Below are positions 35,104-42,768 of a stretch of 64,000 nucleotides of DNA, in pieces. Under the pieces are notes generated by a model that saw only the letters and a list, made by a program, of their open reading frames with translations, had not been told where the DNA came from and made no database searches. Position 1 is the stretch's first letter. Each line of letters begins with the position of its first letter. The translations under genes were made by a program, and so were the position numbers. This stretch comes from Candidatus Epilinea brevis. Lineage in GTDB: Bacteria; Chloroflexota; Anaerolineae; Epilineales; Epilineaceae. Location of the stretch: NCBI GenBank assembly GCA_016710785.1, contig JADJUE010000009.1:721494-785493 (forward strand), in the 5' to 3' direction.

Positions 35104-36851
35104 GAGAGCCGGGCAAGCCGCATTACCCGAGGCTGGCGGTCACCGGCATCGCCCTGGCCACCCTGGCCGTATTGACGGCGATGCGCCTGGTCTTCCTGGC
35201 CGCATCCGATCAGGCCCGGGCGATGGCTGCCCAAGCCAGTGGCCGCCAGACCATTCCAGCGCAACGCGGCAGCATCTGGGACCGCAACGGCGCGCTGCTG
35301 GCGGCCGACACCTTCGTGTTCGACGCCGGGTTGAACACGGCTGGTCTCGACGCCGCAGCCCTGTCTGCGGCCGCGGCCAAGGTGGGTCCGCGCTTTGGGA
35401 AGGATCCGGCTTGGATCGTGGCCCAGGCGGAGTCCGTACTGCGCGAACATGGTGTGAACTGGGTCAATCTGGCCATGGGAATGAGCTTGGAAGAGCACCA
35501 GGCCATGCGCGCGGCGCAGGAGACCGGTGACGAGAGCCTCAGCCATGTCGAGTTCAACCGACAGCTGAGCCGGGTATACCCACTGGGCGCTGATGGCTTA
35601 CAGGTGCTCGGCATGCTGTTGGGCAACGACGATGAGTCGCCCGATGCTCCGCTCTCGGTGGGCAGCCATGGCATCGAAGCCCAGTACCGCGCCGTGTTGG
35701 ACGGCATGCCGGGCCGGGCCGGGGGACTGGCCGGCGGCCTGGCCAACGGCTTTCGCCCCGCCCGACCGGGCATGGACCTGCGGCTGACCCTGGATCGGGA
35801 TCTACAGCAGGCCGCCGCCACAGCGCTCAGGGAGACTCTGGCGCGCCAGGATGCCCTCCGGGGCACAGTCCTGGTCATGGAGACCCGCACCGGCGCGATC
35901 CTGGCTTCGGTCAGCGCGCCATCATTCGACCCCAACCGCCGTACCGATCTGCGCTCGGAACTCCTCACCGATCCCGCCTGCGCGGACCATTATGAACCCG
36001 GCTCGGTGATGAAGATCATGACCGTGGCTGCGGGACTGGAGTCCGGCGCCATCTCCGCGGACAGCCACTACGAGGACAATGGTGTCGTGGAGTACGCAGG
36101 CATGAGCATTCGAAACTGGGATCTCCTTGCCCATGGCTGGACGTCGATGTCCCAGATGCTGCAGGACAGCCTGAACGTCGGAGCCGTCTGGGTTGCCGTT
36201 CAGACAGGCGAAGAGCCCTTCTACGCTGAACTTGATGACTTCGGCTTCGGGCAACCGACCGGCGTCGACCTGGCCGGGGAGCTGCCGGGCGTCCTGCACC
36301 ATCCAGGCGAGGAAGGCTGGTACGACGGCTTCTTCGCCTCCAACAGTTTTGGCCATAGTGTCGACGCCACACCCATCCAAGTCCTGGCTGCCGTCAATGC
36401 CGTGGCAAACGAAGGCGTGCTGATGCGCCCCTTCGTGGTGGCGGAACGCATTCCAGCGGAGGGTCCCAGCCTGCCCACCATGCCGGAGCAGCGGAGGCAG
36501 GTCATCAGTCCGGCAAACGCCCTGAGCCTCCGCCGCATGATGCAGTCGGTGGTGGACAACCATGCCACCGCCGCCGCCATCCCCGGCTACAGCGTCGGCG
36601 GCAAGACGGGAACCACCGAATTGATCGACCGCGCCGCTGGACGCTACGACGACCACGAGACCATTGCCAGTTTCTGCGGATTCGTCCCGGTGGAGAATCC
36701 GGTAGTGACCATCTGCGCCAAGGTGGATCGGCCGGACGGAAAGCGCGGCAGCGAGGTCGCGGCTCCACTCTTCCGCGAGGTGGCAAAGGCCGCCATCCGC
36801 GCGATGCGCATCCCACCCGACCGCTCCGCGGCGAGTTCGGCGAACGAATGA
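35100..36851 (+). CDS. ftsI: Septal transpeptidase FtsI/PBP3 (class B)
   Basis: 583 aa, GTG start overlapping ftsL. One membrane helix (residues 12-32), PBP dimer domain with RGSIWDRNGALLA, and a transpeptidase domain with SxxK in YEPGSVMKIM, SxN in DSLNVGAVWVA and KTGT in GGKTGTTELID. It crosslinks septal peptidoglycan with FtsW. ATGA overlap with mraY. Confidence 0.93.
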   Translation: MREPGKPHYPRLAVTGIALATLAVLTAMRLVFLAASDQARAMAAQASGRQTIPAQRGSIWDRNGALLAADTFVFDAGLNTAGLDAAALSAAAAKVGPRFGKDPAWIVAQAESVLREHGVNWVNLAMGMSLEEHQAMRAAQETGDESLSHVEFNRQLSRVYPLGADGLQVLGMLLGNDDESPDAPLSVGSHGIEAQYRAVLDGMPGRAGGLAGGLANGFRPARPGMDLRLTLDRDLQQAAATALRETLARQDALRGTVLVMETRTGAILASVSAPSFDPNRRTDLRSELLTDPACADHYEPGSVMKIMTVAAGLESGAISADSHYEDNGVVEYAGMSIRNWDLLAHGWTSMSQMLQDSLNVGAVWVAVQTGEEPFYAELDDFGFGQPTGVDLAGELPGVLHHPGEEGWYDGFFASNSFGHSVDATPIQVLAAVNAVANEGVLMRPFVVAERIPAEGPSLPTMPEQRRQVISPANALSLRRMMQSVVDNHATAAAIPGYSVGGKTGTTELIDRAAGRYDDHETIASFCGFVPVENPVVTICAKVDRPDGKRGSEVAAPLFREVAKAAIRAMRIPPDRSAASSANE

Positions 36852-37855
36852 GCCAGCTGCCCCCGGCCATGGCGACCGCCCTGCCATGGTTGCTGCCGGC
36901 CACGGTCCTCGGCGCCTTTGCTGCGACCGCGGCCCTCACCGGGCCGCTGACCCGCTGGCTGGCTTCGCACCAGTTCGGCAAGGCCATCCGGTTGGACGGC
37001 CCCCAGCACCAGAGCAAGCAAGGCACACCGACCATGGGCGGCCTCGTCATGCTGGGCGTGCTGTGCGCGGCCGGATTGCCGCTGCTGGCTGGACGGGACC
37101 GACCGGCGGCCGCGTTGTTGCTGTTGAGCATGCTGGCCTTTGCCACCCTGGGCCTGCTTGACGACCTCGCCGGACTCGCGCGGCGAAGCGGGCGAAAGGA
37201 ACTGGGTGTCGGCTTGAGGGCCCGAAGCATGTTCGTCCTGCAATTGCTGGCGGCATCGCTGCTTACCTTGTCGATCCTCCGTCTGGCAAGCCCGCAGGCA
37301 GGTCTGGAGCAAGCCATCAACGACCTGCCTCTTGCAGCTCTGATGGTGCTGGCCATCCTGGGGACTGTCAATGGCGTGAACCTGTCTGATGGCCTGGACG
37401 GCCTGGCGACCGGACTGCTGGCCATCGCCTTCGCCGCGCTCCTGGCCATGGGGCTGAGCGGTGCGTCGGCCGTCCTCGCCGGCGTCGCCCTCGGCGCCTG
37501 CCTGGGATTCCTGGTCCACAACCGCCATCCCGCCAAGGTCTTCATGGGCAACGTAGCCTCGATGGGCCTAGGCGCCCTCCTGGCGACCGTTGCCCTGTTG
37601 GGCGGCAAGCTGTTGCTGCTTCCGGTCGTCGGCGCCGTCTTTGTGGCCGAGGTGCTGAGCGACCTCATCCAGGTAGGCTGGTTCAAGTGGACCCGCCGAA
37701 GGACAGGGACCGGTCGGCGGGTCTTCCGCATGGCCCCCATCCACCACCATTTCGAAGCTCTCGGCTGGCCTGAGACCCTGGTCGTCCGTCGCTTCTGGCA
37801 GGCCGGTGCCTTGTTCGCCTTCTTCGCCTGGATGCTCAGCCGCTGGCTGGTCTGA
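36848..37855 (+). CDS. mraY: Phospho-N-acetylmuramoyl-pentapeptide transferase MraY
   Basis: 335 aa, about ten membrane helices. Conserved motifs: KQGTPTMGGLVML, LLDDLAGLARRSGRKELG (Asp pair for Mg), NLSDGLDGLATG and the HHH motif in APIHHHFEALGWPE. It makes lipid I from UDP-MurNAc-pentapeptide. murE and murF, often found just before it, are absent. Confidence 0.95.
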   Translation: MSQLPPAMATALPWLLPATVLGAFAATAALTGPLTRWLASHQFGKAIRLDGPQHQSKQGTPTMGGLVMLGVLCAAGLPLLAGRDRPAAALLLLSMLAFATLGLLDDLAGLARRSGRKELGVGLRARSMFVLQLLAASLLTLSILRLASPQAGLEQAINDLPLAALMVLAILGTVNGVNLSDGLDGLATGLLAIAFAALLAMGLSGASAVLAGVALGACLGFLVHNRHPAKVFMGNVASMGLGALLATVALLGGKLLLLPVVGAVFVAEVLSDLIQVGWFKWTRRRTGTGRRVFRMAPIHHHFEALGWPETLVVRRFWQAGALFAFFAWMLSRWLV

Positions 37856-37937
37856 GCACCTACCGCCCGCCGACTGCCGCAGCCCAGCGGCATCAGCCCA
37901 CCGCCCCCACCGCATCCCCGCACCAAAGGCCATTCCC

Positions 37938-39086
37938 ATGAGCCAACTGCTTTCGCCTTTCAGCTCCCTTGTCCGCCCTCTGACCGTTGGCCCGCGCCCG
38001 ATCACAGCGGCTGGCGGCGCGCTCAAACGCCTCCTGGCTCACAGTCAGGCGCCGGTCATCGGCATCGCCGGCACCGGGCATCCAGATCTGACCATGGACC
38101 TGATGAGCGCCATGCTTCGCGCTTGCGGCATCCGCACCACGGTCGGGCTGGGCCCGGCATTGGGCCAGTTGGACAGCCTGCGGGCCGAGGATCGCGTGCT
38201 GGTCGAGGTTAGCGGCGGCCTGCTGCGCAGCCCTGCACGGGGCCTGGCGATGCTGGTCCTCGGCGGCTTCGCCGCCGACGAATTGGCTCCGGACCAGGCG
38301 CCATGGGAACTGGGCGATGCCTTGACCCGGCTGGCTGCGGGGGTCGATGGTTGCGTGGTGGTGAATGCCGATGACGCCCGATTGCTGGCCCTGGTAGCTC
38401 AGGCCGGCGTCGATCCGGTGCGGGCATCCAGCGTCGGGCGCAGCGCCGATGCCTTCCTGCGCGGCAGCGAGCTGATCATCGTGGATCCCCAGCTGGGTGT
38501 CGAGAGACGGCTGTGCCGGACGGACCAGGTGCCCCTTGGCGGGCCGGCCTTCCAGATGAACATGCTTCTGGCCGCCTGTTCCGCCGCCATCGCCGGCGCC
38601 AACGTCGAGGGCATCCGCGCGACCTTGGGCGCCTATGAACCGGGGCTGGACCGTCTCCAACGGGTGGCAACGCGGCAGCGGGTGCGCTGGGTTTCGGATG
38701 GCCTGGCGACACGCCCGGGTCAGGCCGCAGGAACCCTACGCCAGTTCGCGTCAGATCGCGTGATCCTCATCGCCGGTGGCCAGCACGGCGGCCAGCCCTT
38801 GGATCGGTGGCGCGAAGCAGTTCGACGCCATGCAGACACCGTCCTCTTGTTCGGGACCGCCGGCGCGCTGTTGGCGGACTCCCTCAAGGACGGCGGGCCT
38901 CTGATCGTCCGCTGCGCCGACCTGGATGATGCGGTAGCCACGGCCCACAACCTTGCCCAGCCCGGGAACACAGTCCTCTTCAGCCCGGGCTGCGAACCCG
39001 ACGACCTGCTCGCTCCCCCGCCGGGAGAGAGCTTCCGGCGGTTGCTCCTCGCTACTGGCCCGCATCCCCGACAGGAGGCCGCATGA
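37938..39086 (+). CDS. Degenerate MurD-like Mur-ligase-fold protein
   Basis: 382 aa from the ATG at 37938, against about 450 for MurD. It sits where murD belongs. Only the central and C-terminal Mur-ligase domains are recognisable: VIGIAGTGHPDLT replaces the ATP loop V-T-G-T-N-G-K-S/T, losing its Lys; VSDGLATRPGQAA replaces N-D-S-K-A-T-N; LIAGGQHGGQPL replaces A-G-G-x-D-K-G; LFSPGCEPDD matches the S-P-A-C region. The metal-binding D-H and carbamylated Lys segment cannot be found, and the N-terminal UDP-binding domain is missing. Ligase activity is therefore unlikely. Overlap with ftsW argues it is still expressed. Confidence 0.75.
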   Translation: MSQLLSPFSSLVRPLTVGPRPITAAGGALKRLLAHSQAPVIGIAGTGHPDLTMDLMSAMLRACGIRTTVGLGPALGQLDSLRAEDRVLVEVSGGLLRSPARGLAMLVLGGFAADELAPDQAPWELGDALTRLAAGVDGCVVVNADDARLLALVAQAGVDPVRASSVGRSADAFLRGSELIIVDPQLGVERRLCRTDQVPLGGPAFQMNMLLAACSAAIAGANVEGIRATLGAYEPGLDRLQRVATRQRVRWVSDGLATRPGQAAGTLRQFASDRVILIAGGQHGGQPLDRWREAVRRHADTVLLFGTAGALLADSLKDGGPLIVRCADLDDAVATAHNLAQPGNTVLFSPGCEPDDLLAPPPGESFRRLLLATGPHPRQEAA

Positions 39087-40375
39087 ACGACAGCCGTCTA
39101 TGGACCGCTCCAGGCGGGGCCGCTGCCGCCGGCACGCCGCTCGCGCCGGATGCTGAATCGGCGGCTCAGCCGCTCACGCAGCTCGGCCTGCGACGGCTGC
39201 GGTTGATCGACCGTCCGTTGCTGGCCATCGTAGTCGCCCTCCTGCTCTTCGGTCTCGTCACGGTCTTCAGCGCCAGCACCCCGCTGGCCATCGACAGCTA
39301 CCAGGATGCGACGGCCTTCCTCAAGCGGCAGTTGGTCTGGCTCCTTGTCGGCGCCGCTGCCGGGTTGACCGCCAGCAGCATCGACTACCGCATATGGCAA
39401 CGCTGGTCGGTGGTGGGCCTGATGGGCAGTATCGGACTGTTGCTCCTCATGCTGCCCTTTGGTCATGCCAGCAATGGCAGCCAGCGCTGGGCAGTGGCGA
39501 GCATGGGCGGTGGATCCATCCAGCCCAGCGAAGTGGCCAAGCTGGCGGTCATCATCTATCTGGCCGATTGGCTCAGCAGCAAGCGCGAGGAGATCCGCGA
39601 CATCACGATGGGGCTGATCCCCTTTTCGCTGATCATCGGACTGGTCTGTGGTCTCATCGTCCTGGAGAAACACCTGTCCACCGCGGTCCTGATCGCGGTG
39701 GTAGCCAGTTGGATGTTCTTCACTGCCGGAGCGCATCTGGGCCAGATGCTGGCCGTCGGCGGCCTGGCGGGCGGCGTAGCCGCCTTGCTCGTGGCCATCG
39801 AGCCCTACCGGATGAAACGGATCACCGGATTCCTGGATCCTCTGGCTGACCGATTCGGCTCCGGCTATCAGATCGACCTCAGCATCCGGTCGTTCGTAGG
39901 CGGCAGCCTCTCGGGCCTCGGCTTGGGTCGGGGCGAACTGAAGCAGCGCTTGCCTGCCGCCCATACCGACGCCATTTTTGCCGTCATCGGCGAGGAGTTG
40001 GGCTTGCTCGGCGCCTTGGTCGTGCTCGCCCTGTTTTCCTTCCTGGTTTGGCGCGGTCTCAAGATCGCGGCCGGCGCGCCAGACCGATTCAGCTGCCTGC
40101 TGGCGACGGGCATCACCTGTTGGATCGCCAGTCAGGCGCTCCTCAACATGGCGGTGGCCACCGGCAGCATCCCTCCGACGGGCATATCCCTGCCGCTCAT
40201 TTCCTACGGCGGCTCGAACCTGGTGACCACGATGCTGGGCATCGGGATCCTCATGAGCGTCTCCCGGCGAACCGATCTCACGCAGTCAACACTCTATGCA
40301 CATCTGGATCTCCGGCGGGGGCAGCGGCGGGCACGTCTATCCCGGGCTCACCGTGCGCGCCGCATCGGGCCTTGA
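39083..40375 (+). CDS. ftsW: Division SEDS glycosyltransferase FtsW
   Basis: 430 aa, ATGA overlap with the MurD-like gene. Around ten membrane helices; SEDS motifs FSASTPLAI, IQPSEVAKLAVI and PPTGISLPLISYGGSNLVTT. Polymerises septal glycan with FtsI. The cytoplasmic tail after SVSRRTDL runs 80 bp into murG, an unusually long overlap. Confidence 0.93.
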   Translation: MNDSRLWTAPGGAAAAGTPLAPDAESAAQPLTQLGLRRLRLIDRPLLAIVVALLLFGLVTVFSASTPLAIDSYQDATAFLKRQLVWLLVGAAAGLTASSIDYRIWQRWSVVGLMGSIGLLLLMLPFGHASNGSQRWAVASMGGGSIQPSEVAKLAVIIYLADWLSSKREEIRDITMGLIPFSLIIGLVCGLIVLEKHLSTAVLIAVVASWMFFTAGAHLGQMLAVGGLAGGVAALLVAIEPYRMKRITGFLDPLADRFGSGYQIDLSIRSFVGGSLSGLGLGRGELKQRLPAAHTDAIFAVIGEELGLLGALVVLALFSFLVWRGLKIAAGAPDRFSCLLATGITCWIASQALLNMAVATGSIPPTGISLPLISYGGSNLVTTMLGIGILMSVSRRTDLTQSTLYAHLDLRRGQRRARLSRAHRARRIGP

Positions 40376-41420
40376 ACCCTCCTCATTCACCTGGCTAGGT
40401 CGCGCAGATAGCCTGGAGGAACGGCTGGTCACCTCGGCCGGCCTGCCCTTCGCGCCTATCTCCGCCGCTCCCTTGGTCGGTCGCGGCGTCTTGGGGAAGC
40501 TGTTGAGTATGGGCAGCCTTGGACGGGGCCTGTGGCAGGCCTGGCGACTGGCGGGCCGCAGGCGGCCGAACGGCGTGCTGGTCACCGGCGGTTATGTCAG
40601 TGTCCCAGTGGCCCTTGCCGCCTGGCTGCGCCGCATTCCGATGACCATCTACCTGCCGGACATCCAGCCAGGACGAGCCGTGCGCTTCCTGGCGCGCTTC
40701 GCGCAGCGCATCGCGGTCACGTCCATGGCGGCCGAGCAGTGGCTACCGGCCCGCAAGCTGGTGGTCACCGGATACCCGACGCGCCCGGCACTCCGCAACG
40801 CCGACCGCGCCGCCGCAAGGCACAGCTTGTCACTCGGCGCTGACGACCAGCTGCTGTTGGTCTTCGGCGGAAGCCAGGGATCGCGCCGCATCAACCTGGC
40901 CCTCGCCGCCGCCGCGCCACGGCTGCTGGAGGTCTGCCACATCGTCCATGTGAGCGGAACGCTGGATCTGCGGGCGGCGGAGGCGGCGCGCGCCGCCCTG
41001 CCGGAGACCCTGCGTGGGCGCTATCATCTGCACGCCTACCTGGACAGTCCTGACATGGCCTTGGCCTTGGCAGCTGCCGATCTGGCGGTCTGCCGTGCCG
41101 GCGCGGCTTCGTTGGGTGAGCTGCCGGCCCGCGGTTTGCCCGCCGTTCTGGTGCCGCTGCCCATCAGCGGGGGCCACCAATGGCCCAACGCCCGCCAGCT
41201 GGAGGCGGCCGGCGCCGTCGAGGTCCTGGCCGATGCCGACTGCGATGGCCCTGGGTTGGCCGCGATCGTGCTGCGGCTTCTGTCCGAACCGGTGCGCCTG
41301 GCCGCCATGGCTCAAGCGTCCAGGAGCTTGGATCGGCCGGACGCCGCGGCGGCCATATGGGCCGTGGTGCTGCAATCGCTGCCCCTCGGTTCGCACCGGG
41401 CACAAGGAGAAGCACGATGA
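40296..41420 (+). CDS. murG: UDP-GlcNAc:lipid I GlcNAc-transferase MurG
   Basis: 374 aa. The first codons encode MHIWISGGGSGGHVYPGL, the canonical MurG N-terminus, so the start inside ftsW is secure. Other motifs: LVTGGYVSVPVALAAW, VFGGSQGSRRIN and the C-terminal CRAGAASLGELPARGLPAVLVPLP with the following HQWPNARQL. It converts lipid I to lipid II on the inner membrane face. ATGA overlap with the next gene. Confidence 0.94.
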   Translation: MHIWISGGGSGGHVYPGLTVRAASGLEPSSFTWLGRADSLEERLVTSAGLPFAPISAAPLVGRGVLGKLLSMGSLGRGLWQAWRLAGRRRPNGVLVTGGYVSVPVALAAWLRRIPMTIYLPDIQPGRAVRFLARFAQRIAVTSMAAEQWLPARKLVVTGYPTRPALRNADRAAARHSLSLGADDQLLLVFGGSQGSRRINLALAAAAPRLLEVCHIVHVSGTLDLRAAEAARAALPETLRGRYHLHAYLDSPDMALALAAADLAVCRAGAASLGELPARGLPAVLVPLPISGGHQWPNARQLEAAGAVEVLADADCDGPGLAAIVLRLLSEPVRLAAMAQASRSLDRPDAAAAIWAVVLQSLPLGSHRAQGEAR

Positions 41421-42220
41421 ACACTTGGATTGCCGGCCTGCTGCTGGCCGCGAGCATGGTGGGACGGCCCGGCGATGCGCTGCCCGCCCAGGCCAAGCCG
41501 CTGACCGGTGCCGCGGTACCCGGAGCCCCGACCGTGGCCGCCGCACCGGTGGCCACCGCGGCTGCCGCGGGCCTGCCCGGCAGCGGGAGCATCGATTTGA
41601 CGGTCGCGACCCTGCCCGGCGACGGGTCGGATCTGGGCATGCTCCTCCTGCTGATGGCCGCCATCTTTGCCTGCATCGGCTTCTTCCGCGGCTCACGGCG
41701 GGAGGTCCCCGCGCTGTTCGGCACCGTGGTGGCCTATGTCGTCATCACCCGGGGCTGGCACCTGATCGCCCGACTCGTCAATCTGGGGTGGCGCTTGTTC
41801 AACTTCGTCGTACTGCGCCGCGGTGTGCTGGCCGACAATCCCGGTCAGGCCTGGACCGAAGCCGCCAGTCAGTCGGCGCTGGTTCCGGCCGCCGGCAACG
41901 GGCTGCGGTTGGCGCAGATGCTGCTCTTCGCCCTGACCCTGGTGGCGGTCTACGCCGCAACTCGCCGCTATGCCGAGCCCAACATGATCGAACGGCTGAT
42001 CGGCGCCGTGGTGGCCAGCGCCACCGGCTACATCGTGGGCGTCTTCATGCTGTCGCGCATCATTCCCGCCGCACAGATCAACCTGTTTGCGCCGGGAGAA
42101 GCGGCCCTGCATTGGATCCAGATGCTTGGCCCCATGGCCGGACTGGTGCTGGTGGCGGCGGTCATCGTCCTGGGTTGGCGAGCCCTCGGCCCCAAGGCCT
42201 TCGCGAAGCGGTACGGCTGA
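41417..42220 (+). CDS. Unknown membrane protein, weakly CvpA-like, in the dcw operon
   Basis: 267 aa from the ATG in the ATGA overlap with murG. Probable signal segment (residues 1-20), an Ala/Pro/Thr-rich periplasmic stretch to about residue 70, then about four membrane helices. LLLLMAAIFACIGFFRGSRR resembles the opening helix of CvpA proteins (small acidic start, then G-x-x-R-G), but the remainder does not clearly match. The location between murG and murC and coupled translation suggest an envelope or division role. The function is not known. Confidence 0.6.
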   Translation: MNTWIAGLLLAASMVGRPGDALPAQAKPLTGAAVPGAPTVAAAPVATAAAAGLPGSGSIDLTVATLPGDGSDLGMLLLLMAAIFACIGFFRGSRREVPALFGTVVAYVVITRGWHLIARLVNLGWRLFNFVVLRRGVLADNPGQAWTEAASQSALVPAAGNGLRLAQMLLFALTLVAVYAATRRYAEPNMIERLIGAVVASATGYIVGVFMLSRIIPAAQINLFAPGEAALHWIQMLGPMAGLVLVAAVIVLGWRALGPKAFAKRYG

Positions 42221-42768
42221 TGGTCCCCATCGAGACCTACATGTTGACCCTGTGGCTGATCTTCGCCATCGTCGGCATCGCCAGGCGGTTTCCCCTGGAG
42301 CTGGGTGCCACCATCGGGTTTGTGGCCATGCTCTTCTTTTTCCATCTGGCCGGCGGTCTGCTACAGACGGTCGCCACGAAGGTCAACAGCATCCTGGCGT
42401 TCAGCACCGATCTCAACCTGGTCTACCTGGTCACCTACACCTCGGTCATCATCGCCATCGTCACCATGGTCTACGCCGGTGAGACTTTCGTCTACGCCGG
42501 CACCTGGCCGCCCAGCCCGCTCTCCGGCCGGGCCATCGATCTGGTCATCGCTCTCTTCAACGGCTGGCTGGTGGTGGGCACCTGGTGGTACTACATGGAC
42601 CTCTTCAACTACCCGCAGAGCCTGTTCGGCCAGTACCAGGCGCCGCTATCCAACATGGCCCTGCGGCTGGTCGCGCTCACGCCCTTCGCCGTGATCCCGG
42701 CCGAGCATCGCACCTGGATCCTGGGCATGGCTTTGCTGGGGCTGCTCTTCCTGAAAGTGCGGCGCTGA
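42220..42768 (+). CDS. Unknown four- to five-helix membrane protein in the dcw operon
   Basis: 182 aa, TGATG junctions with both neighbours. Hydrophobic segments at about residues 8-22, 30-48, 66-88, 105-125 and 150-178. The loop VYAGETFVYAGTWPPSPLSG and the aromatic motif GTWWYYMDLFNYPQSLFG are distinctive. I recognise no family. It is most likely a partner of the preceding membrane protein because they are coupled and both embedded among cell-wall genes. Confidence 0.6.
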   Translation: MVPIETYMLTLWLIFAIVGIARRFPLELGATIGFVAMLFFFHLAGGLLQTVATKVNSILAFSTDLNLVYLVTYTSVIIAIVTMVYAGETFVYAGTWPPSPLSGRAIDLVIALFNGWLVVGTWWYYMDLFNYPQSLFGQYQAPLSNMALRLVALTPFAVIPAEHRTWILGMALLGLLFLKVRR

